Assembly (NCBI GenBank): GCA_905234755.1
Contig: CAJOIT010000002.1
Span: forward strand, 214,405 to 278,404
DNA: 64,000 nucleotides
Source of the DNA: an uncultured Bacteroidales bacterium
GTDB lineage: Bacteria > Bacteroidota > Bacteroidia > Bacteroidales > ML635J-15
Reading direction: 5' to 3'
This document shows, piece by piece, positions 16,724 through 27,700 of this stretch; position 1 is the first letter of the stretch, and each line of letters starts with the position of its first letter. A program made the position numbers and the translations under genes. Under the pieces are notes generated by a model. It was given only the letters and a program-made list of their open reading frames with translations, ran no database searches and was not told where the DNA came from.

Positions 16724-18289
16724 CTATTTCTTTCTACCCGGTTTCTGAACCTTCACATTGTCAATCTTCAAAAGATTTCCATAGCGATAAGTGCGTGTCA
16801 TATAAATAGTTCCATCTGGATAATACTTGTACCAGACCTTATGTTTCTCTCCTCCGCGATATTCTCCGACAGTCTCAATCTGACCATTTGGATACAACCA
16901 TTTATGCACTCCCACGGCATCGCCACTGCGGAAAGAACCAGAATAGCACAACTTGCCACTATCAACATAATAAGACTTCCATTCCCCCGTTTTCCGGTCG
17001 GAAGAGTAAGACCCGTACTGTACGACATCGCCAATATGAGATTCCCATTCCCCCGTTTTCATTCCTTCTGAGTATGAACCTTTTACAAGCAGATTTCCAA
17101 CAGAATCGTATTCCTCGTATGCACCATCGAGAAGTCCATCGTAATAGTTTTCCATACGGCGCTTAGCACCATTCGGATAAAGCCATGTCCACTCGCCAAC
17201 AGGCTTGTCCTCTTCATAGTCTCCCTGCATTTCTGGATTCCCACTTGAATAAAAATACGACCATGAGCCTGTCATCATGCCCTTACGATAGGAACCTTCG
17301 GCATAAAAATAATCCCAGTAGCCATCGTACAAGCGCCATTTGCCAGTACGCTTGCCGTTTTCATCAAACAAGCCCTCGCCTACCAAAACGCTTTCTGATG
17401 TGTATTCCCTCGACTTGACCAACTTGCCATTTTCATCGTATTCCTTGTGGATACCAATAGGCAAATTATGTAGAAACGAGCCTTCGGTCTTTATCCTTCC
17501 ATTGTCGTAGTATGTTTTCTTGTATTCCGCAATCTCAGTTTCCACCAAAGTAGTATCGTTCTCGACAGTAAACGGCTTGCCATCAACATAGCGTTGTTCA
17601 GCTACAAGCCTACCAGACTGGTCGAAGTTGCGCTGGACGCCATTAACCTTGCCGTTGTAATACTGCGTTTCGGTCTTTTTTGCTCCCGATGGATAAAACT
17701 CTACCCACCGGCCCTGTTTCTGACCATTGTCATCAGTACGGTTTATCTTTTGAGTCTGAACAAGATACCCTCTACGATAAGTTATTATGGAAATTATTGT
17801 GCTATCGTGGTCAAACTCATAGCCTTCGCCATCGCGCTTGTCGCCTACATATTTGTAAACATACTGCAAATAGCCATCTTTGCTGTAATAAAAAGAATTT
17901 CCTTCGCGAGAACCATTCAAGAACAACTCTTTGGAATCCAAGTAGTAAACCTTTACAGAATCGTCATTATAGTAAAACTTGTAGCCGTAAGAAAAACCAT
18001 TTTTCTTGCCCTCACGATAGGTTATTGACTTTTCAAGATTTCCGTCCTCGGTGTAGAAATTCCAAATGCTATCCAATTCGAACATTGTGCGCGTACCTTC
18101 CGACTTCAAAGTTCCGTCCTCGTAATAGCTTTTCCAAAAACCATCGGGTTTGCCATTGCGCAACATTCCTTCACTCGACACTGCGCCATTGGGATAATGA
18201 TACTGCACAAAACCATCGGTCTGCGCAAGCATCGGAATGGCGAAAAGCAACGCAATAATCAATGCTAATATTCCACGACAAAGCCTCAT
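16724..18289 (-). CDS. Exported MORN-repeat protein
   Basis: A 521-residue protein with a signal peptide (MRLCRGILALIIALLFAIPMLAQ). Almost all the rest is MORN_2-type repeats of about 23 residues, such as YPNGAVSSEGMLRNGKPDG, YYDNGRIKTEG, YDENGKLVKSREY and YPNGAKRRMENYYDGLLDG, which stack into an extended beta-hairpin sheet. Such proteins are often labelled YwqK-family antitoxins, but the signal peptide and length argue against a toxin-antitoxin role. It begins 8 bp after the stop of the deformylase-domain protein and shares its promoter, so the two may act together in the envelope or outside the cell. Confidence 0.85.
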   Translation of the reverse strand: MRLCRGILALIIALLFAIPMLAQTDGFVQYHYPNGAVSSEGMLRNGKPDGFWKSYYEDGTLKSEGTRTMFELDSIWNFYTEDGNLEKSITYREGKKNGFSYGYKFYYNDDSVKVYYLDSKELFLNGSREGNSFYYSKDGYLQYVYKYVGDKRDGEGYEFDHDSTIISIITYRRGYLVQTQKINRTDDNGQKQGRWVEFYPSGAKKTETQYYNGKVNGVQRNFDQSGRLVAEQRYVDGKPFTVENDTTLVETEIAEYKKTYYDNGRIKTEGSFLHNLPIGIHKEYDENGKLVKSREYTSESVLVGEGLFDENGKRTGKWRLYDGYWDYFYAEGSYRKGMMTGSWSYFYSSGNPEMQGDYEEDKPVGEWTWLYPNGAKRRMENYYDGLLDGAYEEYDSVGNLLVKGSYSEGMKTGEWESHIGDVVQYGSYSSDRKTGEWKSYYVDSGKLCYSGSFRSGDAVGVHKWLYPNGQIETVGEYRGGEKHKVWYKYYPDGTIYMTRTYRYGNLLKIDNVKVQKPGRKK

Positions 18290-18297
18290 TGATGTCT

Positions 18298-19857
18298 TTA
18301 ACGGATTTCGGGCAAACCTTCGTATGAATCGCCTTCAATTATTGTATACTTATACGCATTTTCCTCCACCTGACGGTCGAAAAACATCACAGCATTCAAA
18401 TGGTCAATTTCGTGCTGGAAAATGTGTGCGGTGTATTGATGATTGATTTTCTCCTCATGGAAAATGCCATCAACATCGTAATAAGTAACAATTACCCATG
18501 TTGCACGGTACGAAAAGCCTCCAATCGTTGGATATTCGCTGCCATCGGGAACCGACAAGCAACCATCGTTACGCCGAACTACAGAATCGGAATACTCAAC
18601 TATCTGCGGATTAAAATAAAATTCCCACGGATGACTAATCATTGTACCCTTATCCCATCGCTGTACGCATATAACCTTACGATTTATGCCTACCTGTGGA
18701 GCCGCAATGCCAACACCTGTGGTTCTCGCTGCCTGATACATTCTGTTTGCAAGATAATTCCAAATGGTATCAGTAACATCTACATTTATTGATGGAGTAC
18801 GAAGTATTACAGAATCTGGCTGCTCAAAAATATTGAGAATACGAAGATTCTCTTCTCCAGTTGTTGCTATGTCATACTCCGCATCGGTAACTTCGCGCGC
18901 TGGAGTAGATGCGTAAAGCCTGTTCACATCCGACACACCACATGAATTGTAAGACCAAACATATATCATATATGTTCTGCTTGAATCTAACGTCTGTTCA
19001 TACCTTACAGTGCTTACATTGCCCAAATCAATGGAAGTTTCATAATCATCAACCAAATTGTATCTATAACCTTCTGCACCAGATACTTGCTGCCATGTCC
19101 AGCGAATGGAATCCATATAAACAACACTGTCGTATGCCACAATCAAATCGGGGCGAATATTCTCAACATTAGTAAAATCAAAGGTATATTCCGTATTCTC
19201 AGTAGGATTGGAAAGTATTTCGCGAGAAATGACATCGCCACAAGTTGTGGAATACATCGTGAAACGCATTTGGTCGCCAGAGTGGAAAACGAAGGCACCA
19301 TTGGAATACAATGATTTTGCAGAAATATTCTCTCCCGAACCTGCATACTGAATCGAACAATGCGAAGATACATCATCGGCATTAACAACAGATACAGATG
19401 CTTCTTTTCCCCCACTCGACAATGTTACCACTGCACTTCGCGGGCATCCGTAAACCCTGAAAATATTGTAGCCATAGTCCACTGAAAAATTGCCACTGCA
19501 ACATTGACGGCCAGAAATGTCGAACACGGAAACTTTGACCTTTTCTTCCTGCACAAATGCCATTACCGACACTGCCCTCTCTGATGAATCGTAATACCAT
19601 GATTCTATGCCAAATTGACTTTCGGCAGTTTTTGCATCATCAATCCCTGAAAGCTTAGTAACATTCAAAGAATTTGCCGGAGAATAAATCATAGTATCGC
19701 AATTAGATGACAAATTTTCAACAAAAATGCTATCTGGCGAAAGTTGAGAACCGCTTTGGTTCATTGCAAAGCTAAATGTGATTCTCGCCCTTTGTGCCGA
19801 CACAAATACTGGCAATACAATTAGCGCCAGCAATATCAATGACTTTATTGTACGCAT
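18298..19857 (-). CDS. Exported multidomain protein with C-terminal peptide deformylase domain
   Basis: About 519 residues from the ATG at 19857; the frame extends upstream to 19905 but the promoter (19878-19885) lies there. Residues 1-22 are a signal peptide (MRTIKSLILLALIVLPVFVSAQ). About 23-250 are beta-rich with a sorting-domain-like VSVFDISGR block, and about 255-330 look like a fibronectin type III domain. The last ~180 residues are a peptide deformylase domain with all three motifs: GVGIAAPQ (381-388), DGCLS (431-435; the family usually has EGCLS) and QHEIDHL (481-487) with the metal-binding HExxH. Normal deformylases are cytoplasmic, about 150-200 residues, and remove formyl groups from nascent proteins. 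An exported copy must have another substrate, for example formyl-Met peptides or other amides. The MORN protein follows 8 bp downstream. Confidence 0.88.
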   Translation of the reverse strand: MRTIKSLILLALIVLPVFVSAQRARITFSFAMNQSGSQLSPDSIFVENLSSNCDTMIYSPANSLNVTKLSGIDDAKTAESQFGIESWYYDSSERAVSVMAFVQEEKVKVSVFDISGRQCCSGNFSVDYGYNIFRVYGCPRSAVVTLSSGGKEASVSVVNADDVSSHCSIQYAGSGENISAKSLYSNGAFVFHSGDQMRFTMYSTTCGDVISREILSNPTENTEYTFDFTNVENIRPDLIVAYDSVVYMDSIRWTWQQVSGAEGYRYNLVDDYETSIDLGNVSTVRYEQTLDSSRTYMIYVWSYNSCGVSDVNRLYASTPAREVTDAEYDIATTGEENLRILNIFEQPDSVILRTPSINVDVTDTIWNYLANRMYQAARTTGVGIAAPQVGINRKVICVQRWDKGTMISHPWEFYFNPQIVEYSDSVVRRNDGCLSVPDGSEYPTIGGFSYRATWVIVTYYDVDGIFHEEKINHQYTAHIFQHEIDHLNAVMFFDRQVEENAYKYTIIEGDSYEGLPEIR

Positions 19858-19877
19858 AATCTCTTGTTTTAACGAAA

Positions 19878-19885
19878 CAAAGGTA
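19878..19885 (-). promoter_or_regulatory. -7 promoter element of the deformylase-domain/MORN unit
   Basis: TACCTTTG on the minus strand matches TAnnTTTG, with a TTTG 17 bp upstream (CAAA at 19903-19906 on plus). It is 21 bp before the ATG at 19857 and decides that start. Confidence 0.75.
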
Positions 19886-19939
19886 AAGAAAATTTCAATG
19901 TGCAAAAGGGCAAAAAAGATACAATCTAAAATAATATTG

Positions 19940-19947
19940 TATCTTTG
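19940..19947 (+). promoter_or_regulatory. -7 promoter element of ftcD
   Basis: TATCTTTG matches TAnnTTTG, 24 bp upstream of the ATG at 19972. It overlaps the upstream TTG-started extension of the frame (19945), which is therefore not translated. Confidence 0.7.
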
Positions 19948-19971
19948 CGCAAATTTAAAAACTTATTGCAA

Positions 19972-21666
19972 ATGAAACAGATAATTGAATGCGTTCCTAA
20001 TTTCAGTGAAGGACGCGATATGGCTGTCATCAAGCAGATTACAGATGTAATCGAGTCGGTTGAAGGAATAAAACTCCTCGATGTTGACCCGGGTGCAGCC
20101 ACCAACCGCACAGTAGTAACCTTTGTCGGAGAACCCGAAAATGTATGCACCGCAGCATTTCTTGCAGTTAAGAAAGCATCAGAACTCATTGACATGAGCA
20201 AGCACCATGGTGCACATCCGCGTTTCGGTGCTACCGATGTTTGCCCGCTTATCCCAGTATCAAACATCACAATGGAACAGACTGTGGAATACGCACGCAA
20301 GCTTGCAAAGCGCATCGGCGAAGAACTTTCGATACCGGTTTACTGCTACGAAAGTGCAGCTTTCGAACCCAAGCGCCGTAACCTTGCAAACTGCCGTTCT
20401 GGAGAATACGAAGCTTTGCCAAAGCGCATCGGTAGCGAAGAATGGCATCCAGATTTCGGTCCGCGCGAATGGAACGACAGCGTAATGCACACAGGCGCAA
20501 CCGCTGTTGGCGCACGTAACTTCCTAGTAGCATTCAACGTAAACCTTAACACAACTTCAGTAAACAAGGCCAACTCGATTGCATACGATGTTCGCGAACG
20601 CGGTCGCGTAAAACGTGAAGGTCACCCAGTAACAGGCAAGCCAGTACTCGATGAAAACGGCAACAAGGTATATGTTCCAGGTCTCTTGAAATCGGTTAAG
20701 GCAATAGGATGGTACATTGAAGAATACGGCATCGCACAGATTTCAATGAACCTTACCGACATTGATGTTACTCCGTTGCATGTTGCATTCGACACAGTTT
20801 GCGAACGCGCTGCAGCTCACGGAATCCGCGTAACTGGTTCTGAACTTGTAGGTGTTACACCTCTCAAGACTTTGCTCGATGCAGGTCGCTATTTCCTCCA
20901 GAAACAAGGTCGTTCGCTCGGCGTTTCTGACGAAGAACTCATTAAGATAGCAGTTCGCTCACTTGGTTTGAACGATGTTAAGCCATTCGACCCGAAGAAG
21001 AACGTTATTGAATACATGCTCGAGGACAACAAGCCGAAACTCATTGATATGGACTTGGTAAAGTTCTGCCACACAACTGCATCTGAATCGGCAGCACCTG
21101 GTGGAGGCTCAATTTCTGCATACATGGGTTCTCTCGGTGCAGCATTGGGTACAATGGTTGCAAACCTAACCGCCCTCAAGCACCGCAACGATGACACATG
21201 GAAGATTTACAGCGACTGGGCAGAAAAGGGCAAATACTACCACGATGAACTTCTGAAGATGGTTGACGAAGACACCAACGCTTTCAACAAGATTATGGAT
21301 GCTTTCGGTCTGCCAAAGTCGAATGATGAAGAAAAGGCTCGCCGCAAACAGGCAATACAGGATGCAACCAAGTTCGCCATTGAAATTCCATTCAAGACCA
21401 TGAGTTTGAGCTGCGACAGTATGCAAGTAATGCTCGAAATGGCAAAGAACGGACTTGAGGCATCAATTAGCGATGCAGGTGTAGGCGCATTGGCAGCAAG
21501 GTCTGCTGTTCAGGGAGCATTCCTCAATGTGAAGATAAACTGCAAGTCGTACAACGACAAGGAGTTTGTTGCTGACATTCTGAAGAAGGGCGAAGAAATA
21601 GAAAATCGCGCTATTGCAATCGAAAAGGAAGTAATGGAAATTGCAAATCAGAAGATTAACGGCTAA
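19972..21666 (+). CDS. ftcD: Glutamate formiminotransferase / formiminotetrahydrofolate cyclodeaminase
   Basis: A 564-residue bifunctional cytoplasmic enzyme of histidine degradation. It moves the formimino group of N-formimino-glutamate to tetrahydrofolate and then deaminates it to 5,10-methenyl-THF. The N-terminal transferase domain starts MKQIIECVPNFSEGRD and contains FVGEPENV, KHHGAHPRFGATDVCPLIP and RNFLVAFNVNLNT. The C-terminal cyclodeaminase domain (from about residue 355) starts LVKFCHTTASESAAPGGGSISAY and is helical. Length fits the fused form found in Bacteroidota and animals. No other hut gene adjoins it. It ends at a strong terminator (21685-21716). Confidence 0.95.
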   Translation: MKQIIECVPNFSEGRDMAVIKQITDVIESVEGIKLLDVDPGAATNRTVVTFVGEPENVCTAAFLAVKKASELIDMSKHHGAHPRFGATDVCPLIPVSNITMEQTVEYARKLAKRIGEELSIPVYCYESAAFEPKRRNLANCRSGEYEALPKRIGSEEWHPDFGPREWNDSVMHTGATAVGARNFLVAFNVNLNTTSVNKANSIAYDVRERGRVKREGHPVTGKPVLDENGNKVYVPGLLKSVKAIGWYIEEYGIAQISMNLTDIDVTPLHVAFDTVCERAAAHGIRVTGSELVGVTPLKTLLDAGRYFLQKQGRSLGVSDEELIKIAVRSLGLNDVKPFDPKKNVIEYMLEDNKPKLIDMDLVKFCHTTASESAAPGGGSISAYMGSLGAALGTMVANLTALKHRNDDTWKIYSDWAEKGKYYHDELLKMVDEDTNAFNKIMDAFGLPKSNDEEKARRKQAIQDATKFAIEIPFKTMSLSCDSMQVMLEMAKNGLEASISDAGVGALAARSAVQGAFLNVKINCKSYNDKEFVADILKKGEEIENRAIAIEKEVMEIANQKING

Positions 21667-21684
21667 TAAACCTTTATAAAACTA

Positions 21685-21716
21685 AAAGCCCACTCATTTG
21701 AGCGGGCTTTTTTATT
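21685..21716 (+). terminator. Terminator of ftcD
   Basis: AAAGCCC (21685-21691) pairs with GGGCTTT (21704-21710), extended by CTC/GAG across one mismatch, and a T run follows. Confidence 0.85.
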
Positions 21717-21721
21717 TTATC

Positions 21722-21751
21722 AAAAAAGAAGTCCGATGCAATCACATCGGA
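21722..21751 (-). terminator. Terminator of the giant adhesin gene
   Basis: TCCGATG (21732-21738) and CATCGGA (21745-21751) form a perfect 7-bp stem, followed by TCTTTTTTG on the minus strand. It is 11 bp past the stop at 21763. Confidence 0.8.
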
Positions 21752-21762
21752 TTTTTGTTTTA

Positions 21763-24700
21763 CTACTGCTTTACAACTCTTCTATTAATTACAAAATCTG
21801 CCGTGCTTACACGAATTGTATAAGTTGCAGCAGAAAGATTGTCAAGGTTGAGAACAGTTTCATAGTCGTTGCCAGTTGCATCAATATCCTTACTCATTAC
21901 AAGAGTTCCCATTATGTCGAATATCTCAACAGTAGCTGGCTTGTTAGCAAAATTAGAAAGCGAAAGCGTAATCTCGCTTCTAAATGGATTCGGGAATACT
22001 GAAACCACAGGATCGAGTTCATATTCGGCACATTTTACTACTATTGTTTCCGATACTGTACGCTTTCCATCGTAGTCGACCTGCTTCAAACGATAATACA
22101 TTTCTCCACCATAGTATTCGTAATCGGTGTATGCATAATTGTTCTCCTCAATTGAATTTCCAGCACCTGCAATGCGAGTTACTTCACTGAAATTAACCGC
22201 ATCATACGACCTTTCGAGTATGAAATAGTCATTGTTCTTCTCTGATGCAGTTGTCCACTTTACATCTACCGAATTTCCGTCACAAGATGCTGTGAAAGAT
22301 ACAAGTTCGATTGGGAGCACAAGCTTGTCTCCACTATCTGTAGAACCTAAAGTTAATTCATATTCCTGTTCTGCAGCCCTTGAACCACCCAACGAAGTTA
22401 TCGTTATACTTCCAGTAGTACAATCACCATCAATCGAACCGCTCATTTCTGACCAAACAGAACTACCACCTGTTACATAAGCAACTCTCATGAAATCAAG
22501 AACGCAATCATCCGACAATGAAATTGATTCTCTATTTCTCCAGTGTAATGAAACATTAGACAAAGGCTTATTTGTTCTTACATGCCAGAAATCGCGGTCG
22601 GAAACATGATCAAGGTCGCCTCCCATATTACCACCATGCGAGTAACTGTCGGGCATCGGGTAAGTATCATGATTTGTTGTGTAATGTACGCTAACCTCAG
22701 CATCATCACCTGCAACTGTCATTCCCAATGCCGACCTCAGCAACAAACCACGATCCGAATCCAAATGTCCCGTTAGGAATCTAAAATTATCAGAAGCACC
22801 TGTCTTTGTAATAATACCATCAATATAACCAGTGCTTCCATCATCACAGGTAGCATCAGCACCAAAAACAACATTACCAATGACAGCACCATTTATTGTT
22901 GCGTTACCATTAATTGTTAGATGATTTGATGATGCTATGTCCAATTCAACATTGCTTCCCGCATTAAAATTATTTATTGTAGCATCATCATTTAATTCTG
23001 GAGTTACAACACAACCTTCTGAGCCAAATCTGGTAATAATCACATTATTGCTTGATTCGGGGACATCACCAGCCATTGAATAGGAATCCTCACCAGAATC
23101 ATACAACATCCAGTTGCTTGCCGTATTCCAATCATTAATTGTTCTACCATACCATATATATGTATCTTCAACTGGTTCAACCTCCGGTGTGTACACATTC
23201 ACATTCGCAACTACCTCTGACGAACAAGATGTATTTGCAGAGTTAGCAACGACAACATGATACTCTTGCGACCTAAGAAGAGAAACCTCTACTGAACTTT
23301 CGTCTGTAACATTTGGAGTCCATGTGTATACACAATCTGCAACACCATTCGTTACTGTAACGCTAATTGTCTGCTCTGTATTTGGACATAGATTAACATC
23401 CGAAATACTTTCAAGCTCAGGTGTTTTTACATACGCAAGATTTACCTTTACATTCTTTTTCAGTGTAAGGCTTTCATCTACATTAAGGGATGCTACAAGC
23501 GTGTCATTTGCAAAGAGGTCGCACGGATAAGTTATTGTAGCCGTTGTTCCGCTTATTGAAATATGATCAACATCGTTGGTTGTCCATGATGTATATGCAT
23601 CCACAAGCGTAATGTTACCACTAACACTATCGTAAACTTCATAGGTACTTGCATCATCTGCATGTAGATATACCGGAGTTGCAGCAAGTTTTGCTTCTGG
23701 ATAAGCATCGGTGCCCAATGGCATAGGATAAATATTGTCATTAAATACAAAGTTTGAACTCCAATCGCCGTCTGAAAATGCACTTCTACCTGTACCAGAT
23801 AATAAATCAGTAATTAGACCATCTGTGTTATCTACAGCACATAAAGACCTTTGACGGTCGTAATAGTTATTTTCGGTTGTACCTTCATTAGTTCCGCAAA
23901 TGCCGTTTGTAGAATCTGATGTTTCGACTGTTCCTGTACTAATGTTATATGCAACTATGGAATTTTCGCAATTGTAACCCGAAATTCCACCTATATTGGT
24001 CGATGTCGTTCCATTTACATTTCCACCATTAAGGCAATACTTTATTTCCGTAATTGTGTCCTTGCCGCAAATACCTGCAACATAATTCTCGGAACCAGTA
24101 ACATCGGCGCTGTTGGTGCTGTATAGTATATGGTTTTTCTTGGTCGGCAATGTAGCAACTGACCTACCAACCACACCACCAACATAAGCCATTTTACCAG
24201 AAACATTTCCACTATTCAAGCCCTTGTCAACCTTTGCATAAGTGCCCAAATATCCGACTATACCGCCAACATTAGAAGCATTTGATGTACTTAGAGCATC
24301 AACCGTAGCATCGTTTACACACAAAGTCATTGTCGCCTTCCTTGAATTATCGTTGCTTCCATACATATAGCCTGCAATTCCACCAACATAGTAGCCAGCT
24401 TTTACATTTCCTCTGTTCACACAATCAACAACATTGCCAGCCATCAATATATTTCCGACAATTCCACCAACTTTATTGTATGAAGCGCTACAAGTTACCG
24501 AACCATAATTGACACATTCGGAAATTACATCAATACTGCCATTGCTACCTGCCGATACCGAACCGCAAATTCCACCTGAAAGGCTACGACTAGTTATTAC
24601 TGCTGAATTCTCGCAAGCCGATATATAAGCATTTGCTCCCATTGCTCCAACTATACCGCCAAGATACGAACTGCTGGCCGTAGATTTAATTGTACCCGAC

Positions 24701-27700
24701 AAAACCTTGCATGATGATATCGCAGACTTGTCATTCGTTGCCTTACCTTCGATATAGCCACATACAGCACCAGTATATGACGCATTATTGGAAATTGTGA
24801 CATTATTAAGGTTCAAATCACGCACGCTGCCATACTTAATGTAACCGAACAAACCAGCATATTGTTTGTTAGTTATTTTAAGATTTGAGATTGTATGGTC
24901 ATTTCCTTCAAAGGTTCCAGCGAAATTGCAATCGGCAGCTTTTCCTATTGGTTCCCAATTATCTTCATCAATAGTAATGTTGTCCAATAAGTTAATTGTA
25001 AATCCAGCATACCCACCAATATTGAGGACTCCCTTGTAACTTCCGCTTTCCCTATCATTTACTGCATCGCGGAATTCCTTCAAATCTGCTAGATTATAAA
25101 TATCAAGACTTGACAAATCTCCGTAATCCTCTAATATGTATTTCTTTGATATGCCATTGCGTGTAGAAGTAAGCGTTGCTGAATTGTATTCTTCAGGATG
25201 CGAAATGACAACAGGCACTACACTTATATATCCATCATTGTCACTTGTCCAAACGATACCAGCAGGACCTCCTAATTCCAAAGTGTTGACCGGTTTTAAA
25301 TTGTTCCAATTTGCAGGAGTAGCCGAAGCCTTATCGATAAATATAGGAGTTGCCGTTATGACAGAAAAATCGTTTGAACCAAGAGCAGTCGGTATTGGAT
25401 ATAGGTTTTCAGCGTATGTCCAGCGAGCAGGAATCCAGCCATCACCAGTAAGTCCTGATGGAGAATCGCCAGTCATCTCGATGGTAAGCAAACCGACTGC
25501 CTTTCCGCTTTGATCGGCACTTGTGCCATCTGTTGCAGCAATACCCATTACCGATGTGCGCTGCTTATCGTAGAAGTTTGCAGTCGCAGTACCGCCATTT
25601 ATTCCGATGATTGCACCACCCGGACTAACAAGCGATGATGACATACTATATCTGACTGCGGCACCAGATGGATTGCTTCCTGTTATACCGCCTGTATAAT
25701 GTCTTACTCCAGAAACATTTCCACCATTATTACAATAATCAATATATGTATTTTTGATTCCACCGGCAATACCACCAACATAATCGCCAGAACCATTGAC
25801 AACTGCCGCATTAGTACAACTTGCAATGGAATCTTTATCAGCACTTGCTCCAGATGAAAGACCTGTTATACCACCAACATATGTATTTGTTGTCGCGGAT
25901 GCGGAAATCACACCGGCAACACAACATTTGGTAATTGATGTATATGAATTGTTAGAACCAACAATACCACCAGCATAAGTAGTCGCAGATGTGGTAGTTG
26001 CTGTTACATGACCATTGAATGTACATTGTGAAATGCTTGAATAATTGTCGCCATTACCACCCTTTATGTAGCCACATATACCGCCAACATAGGAACTTCC
26101 CGAAACATTACCGACTACATTCAGATTTCTAATACTTCCACGGTTAACATATCCGAACATACCCTTGTAACTTGCGGTAGATGTTATTTTCAATCCTATT
26201 ACAGTTTTTCCATTACCATCAAAATTTCCCTTGAATGCACATGTTGATGAAGATCCTATTGGAGTCCATCCTTCATCATTCAAATCGTAGGTATCTTCTG
26301 TTGCAGTAAGGGCAAAATTCTTTCCGACAAATCCATTTATGTTAGGAACACCCATATACGAACCTGTTGCGCCAGCATTGACCGCATTACGGAAATCCTT
26401 CAATGCAGCAACATCTGGAATAGGTAACGGATCGAAATTATATGGTCTAAATACCTTTACCGTCTTCTTCCAGCCTTTGTAAGTAGCCGTAAGGATTGAC
26501 GATGCATAATCATTAATAGTTCCCAAGACATTAGCAGTGCCAGACGATATTGTTACATACGATGTGTTGCTACTTGTCCAAGTCAAATCAGTAAGCGTAC
26601 CTACATTGAAAGTTTCTGTTACAAGATTATATTGTTGCGAGCCAAGTTTTACCGGTATAGATGCCAATATAGTGGCAGGCAAATCCTTTATTGCCGTAGG
26701 CACAGGATACCTGCCAGACACTGCATTCCATGCTGAAGCAAAAGCACCATCACTTATAATCGTCTGAGTTGTCTTGCTAGTTGTACCTTCATCCGATGGG
26801 TCGCCCTCCTCTCCTACTTCGGCAATACCGAGAATTAGAACATTCCATTGATTGTCGAAATAGTTGTTGCTTACAGTAGAAACTGGATTCAAAAATCCGA
26901 CAACAGCACCGCCAGCCGCAGTACCCACATTAAGGCAATATGAAACAACAGCTTCATCATCGGTAACATAACCGACTATACCGCCCACATTGTTTGTCGT
27001 ACCCGAAACATTACCGGCATTGATACAATTGGTAACCGTAGAATTGGAGCTATAACCTGTAATACCACCAATAGAACTGTTGCCCAGTATGTCCATATTG
27101 CTTGCACAATTCTCAATACGGCTACCTACACCACTCTTTACCATGGATCCGCAGATGCCACCTCCATAATTATCTGATTGCACAGTACCACCGGCAACAC
27201 AATTTTCAATAGTTGATCCTTCAATCCGTCCTACAATACCACCAGCGTACGAACCAGTGGTTAGAATATTTCCATTGAATGAACAATTCCTAATGGTTGA
27301 CTTAATTGCACGACCGGCAATACCACCAGCATAGGATGTCGCTTTGATAGTTTTGTTATTTCCACTTGTTACATTCAGGTTCTCGATTGTTGCATTCTCA
27401 ACATAGCCAAACAAGCCTCGTCCTGTACCAGCAGTCGATTGAACACCTAATATACTATGGCCCTGTCCATCAAAATTACCCTTGAAAGGAGTTGATGCGG
27501 TTGAACCTATAGGAGTCCAGTTTGCAGTACTCAAGATGGATATGTCAGTTCCATTTTCAGGTTCCAGCGTAAATGTCATACCCGAGAAACCATCAACATT
27601 GCGTACACTGTTGAAACTTCCAGATGGTCCATCATTAACTGCCTTCCTGAAATTTTCCAAATCAGTTTTGTTTCTAATCGTAAGGTCTGCAACAAAATCA

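Noticed and set aside
17680..18258. 192-residue frame opposite the MORN gene
   Set aside because: It is antisense to a regular repeat protein and its apparent His/Arg-rich pattern comes from the MORN codons.
16724..18289. YwqK-type antitoxin
   Set aside because: The protein has a signal peptide and about twenty repeats, and no toxin gene adjoins it.
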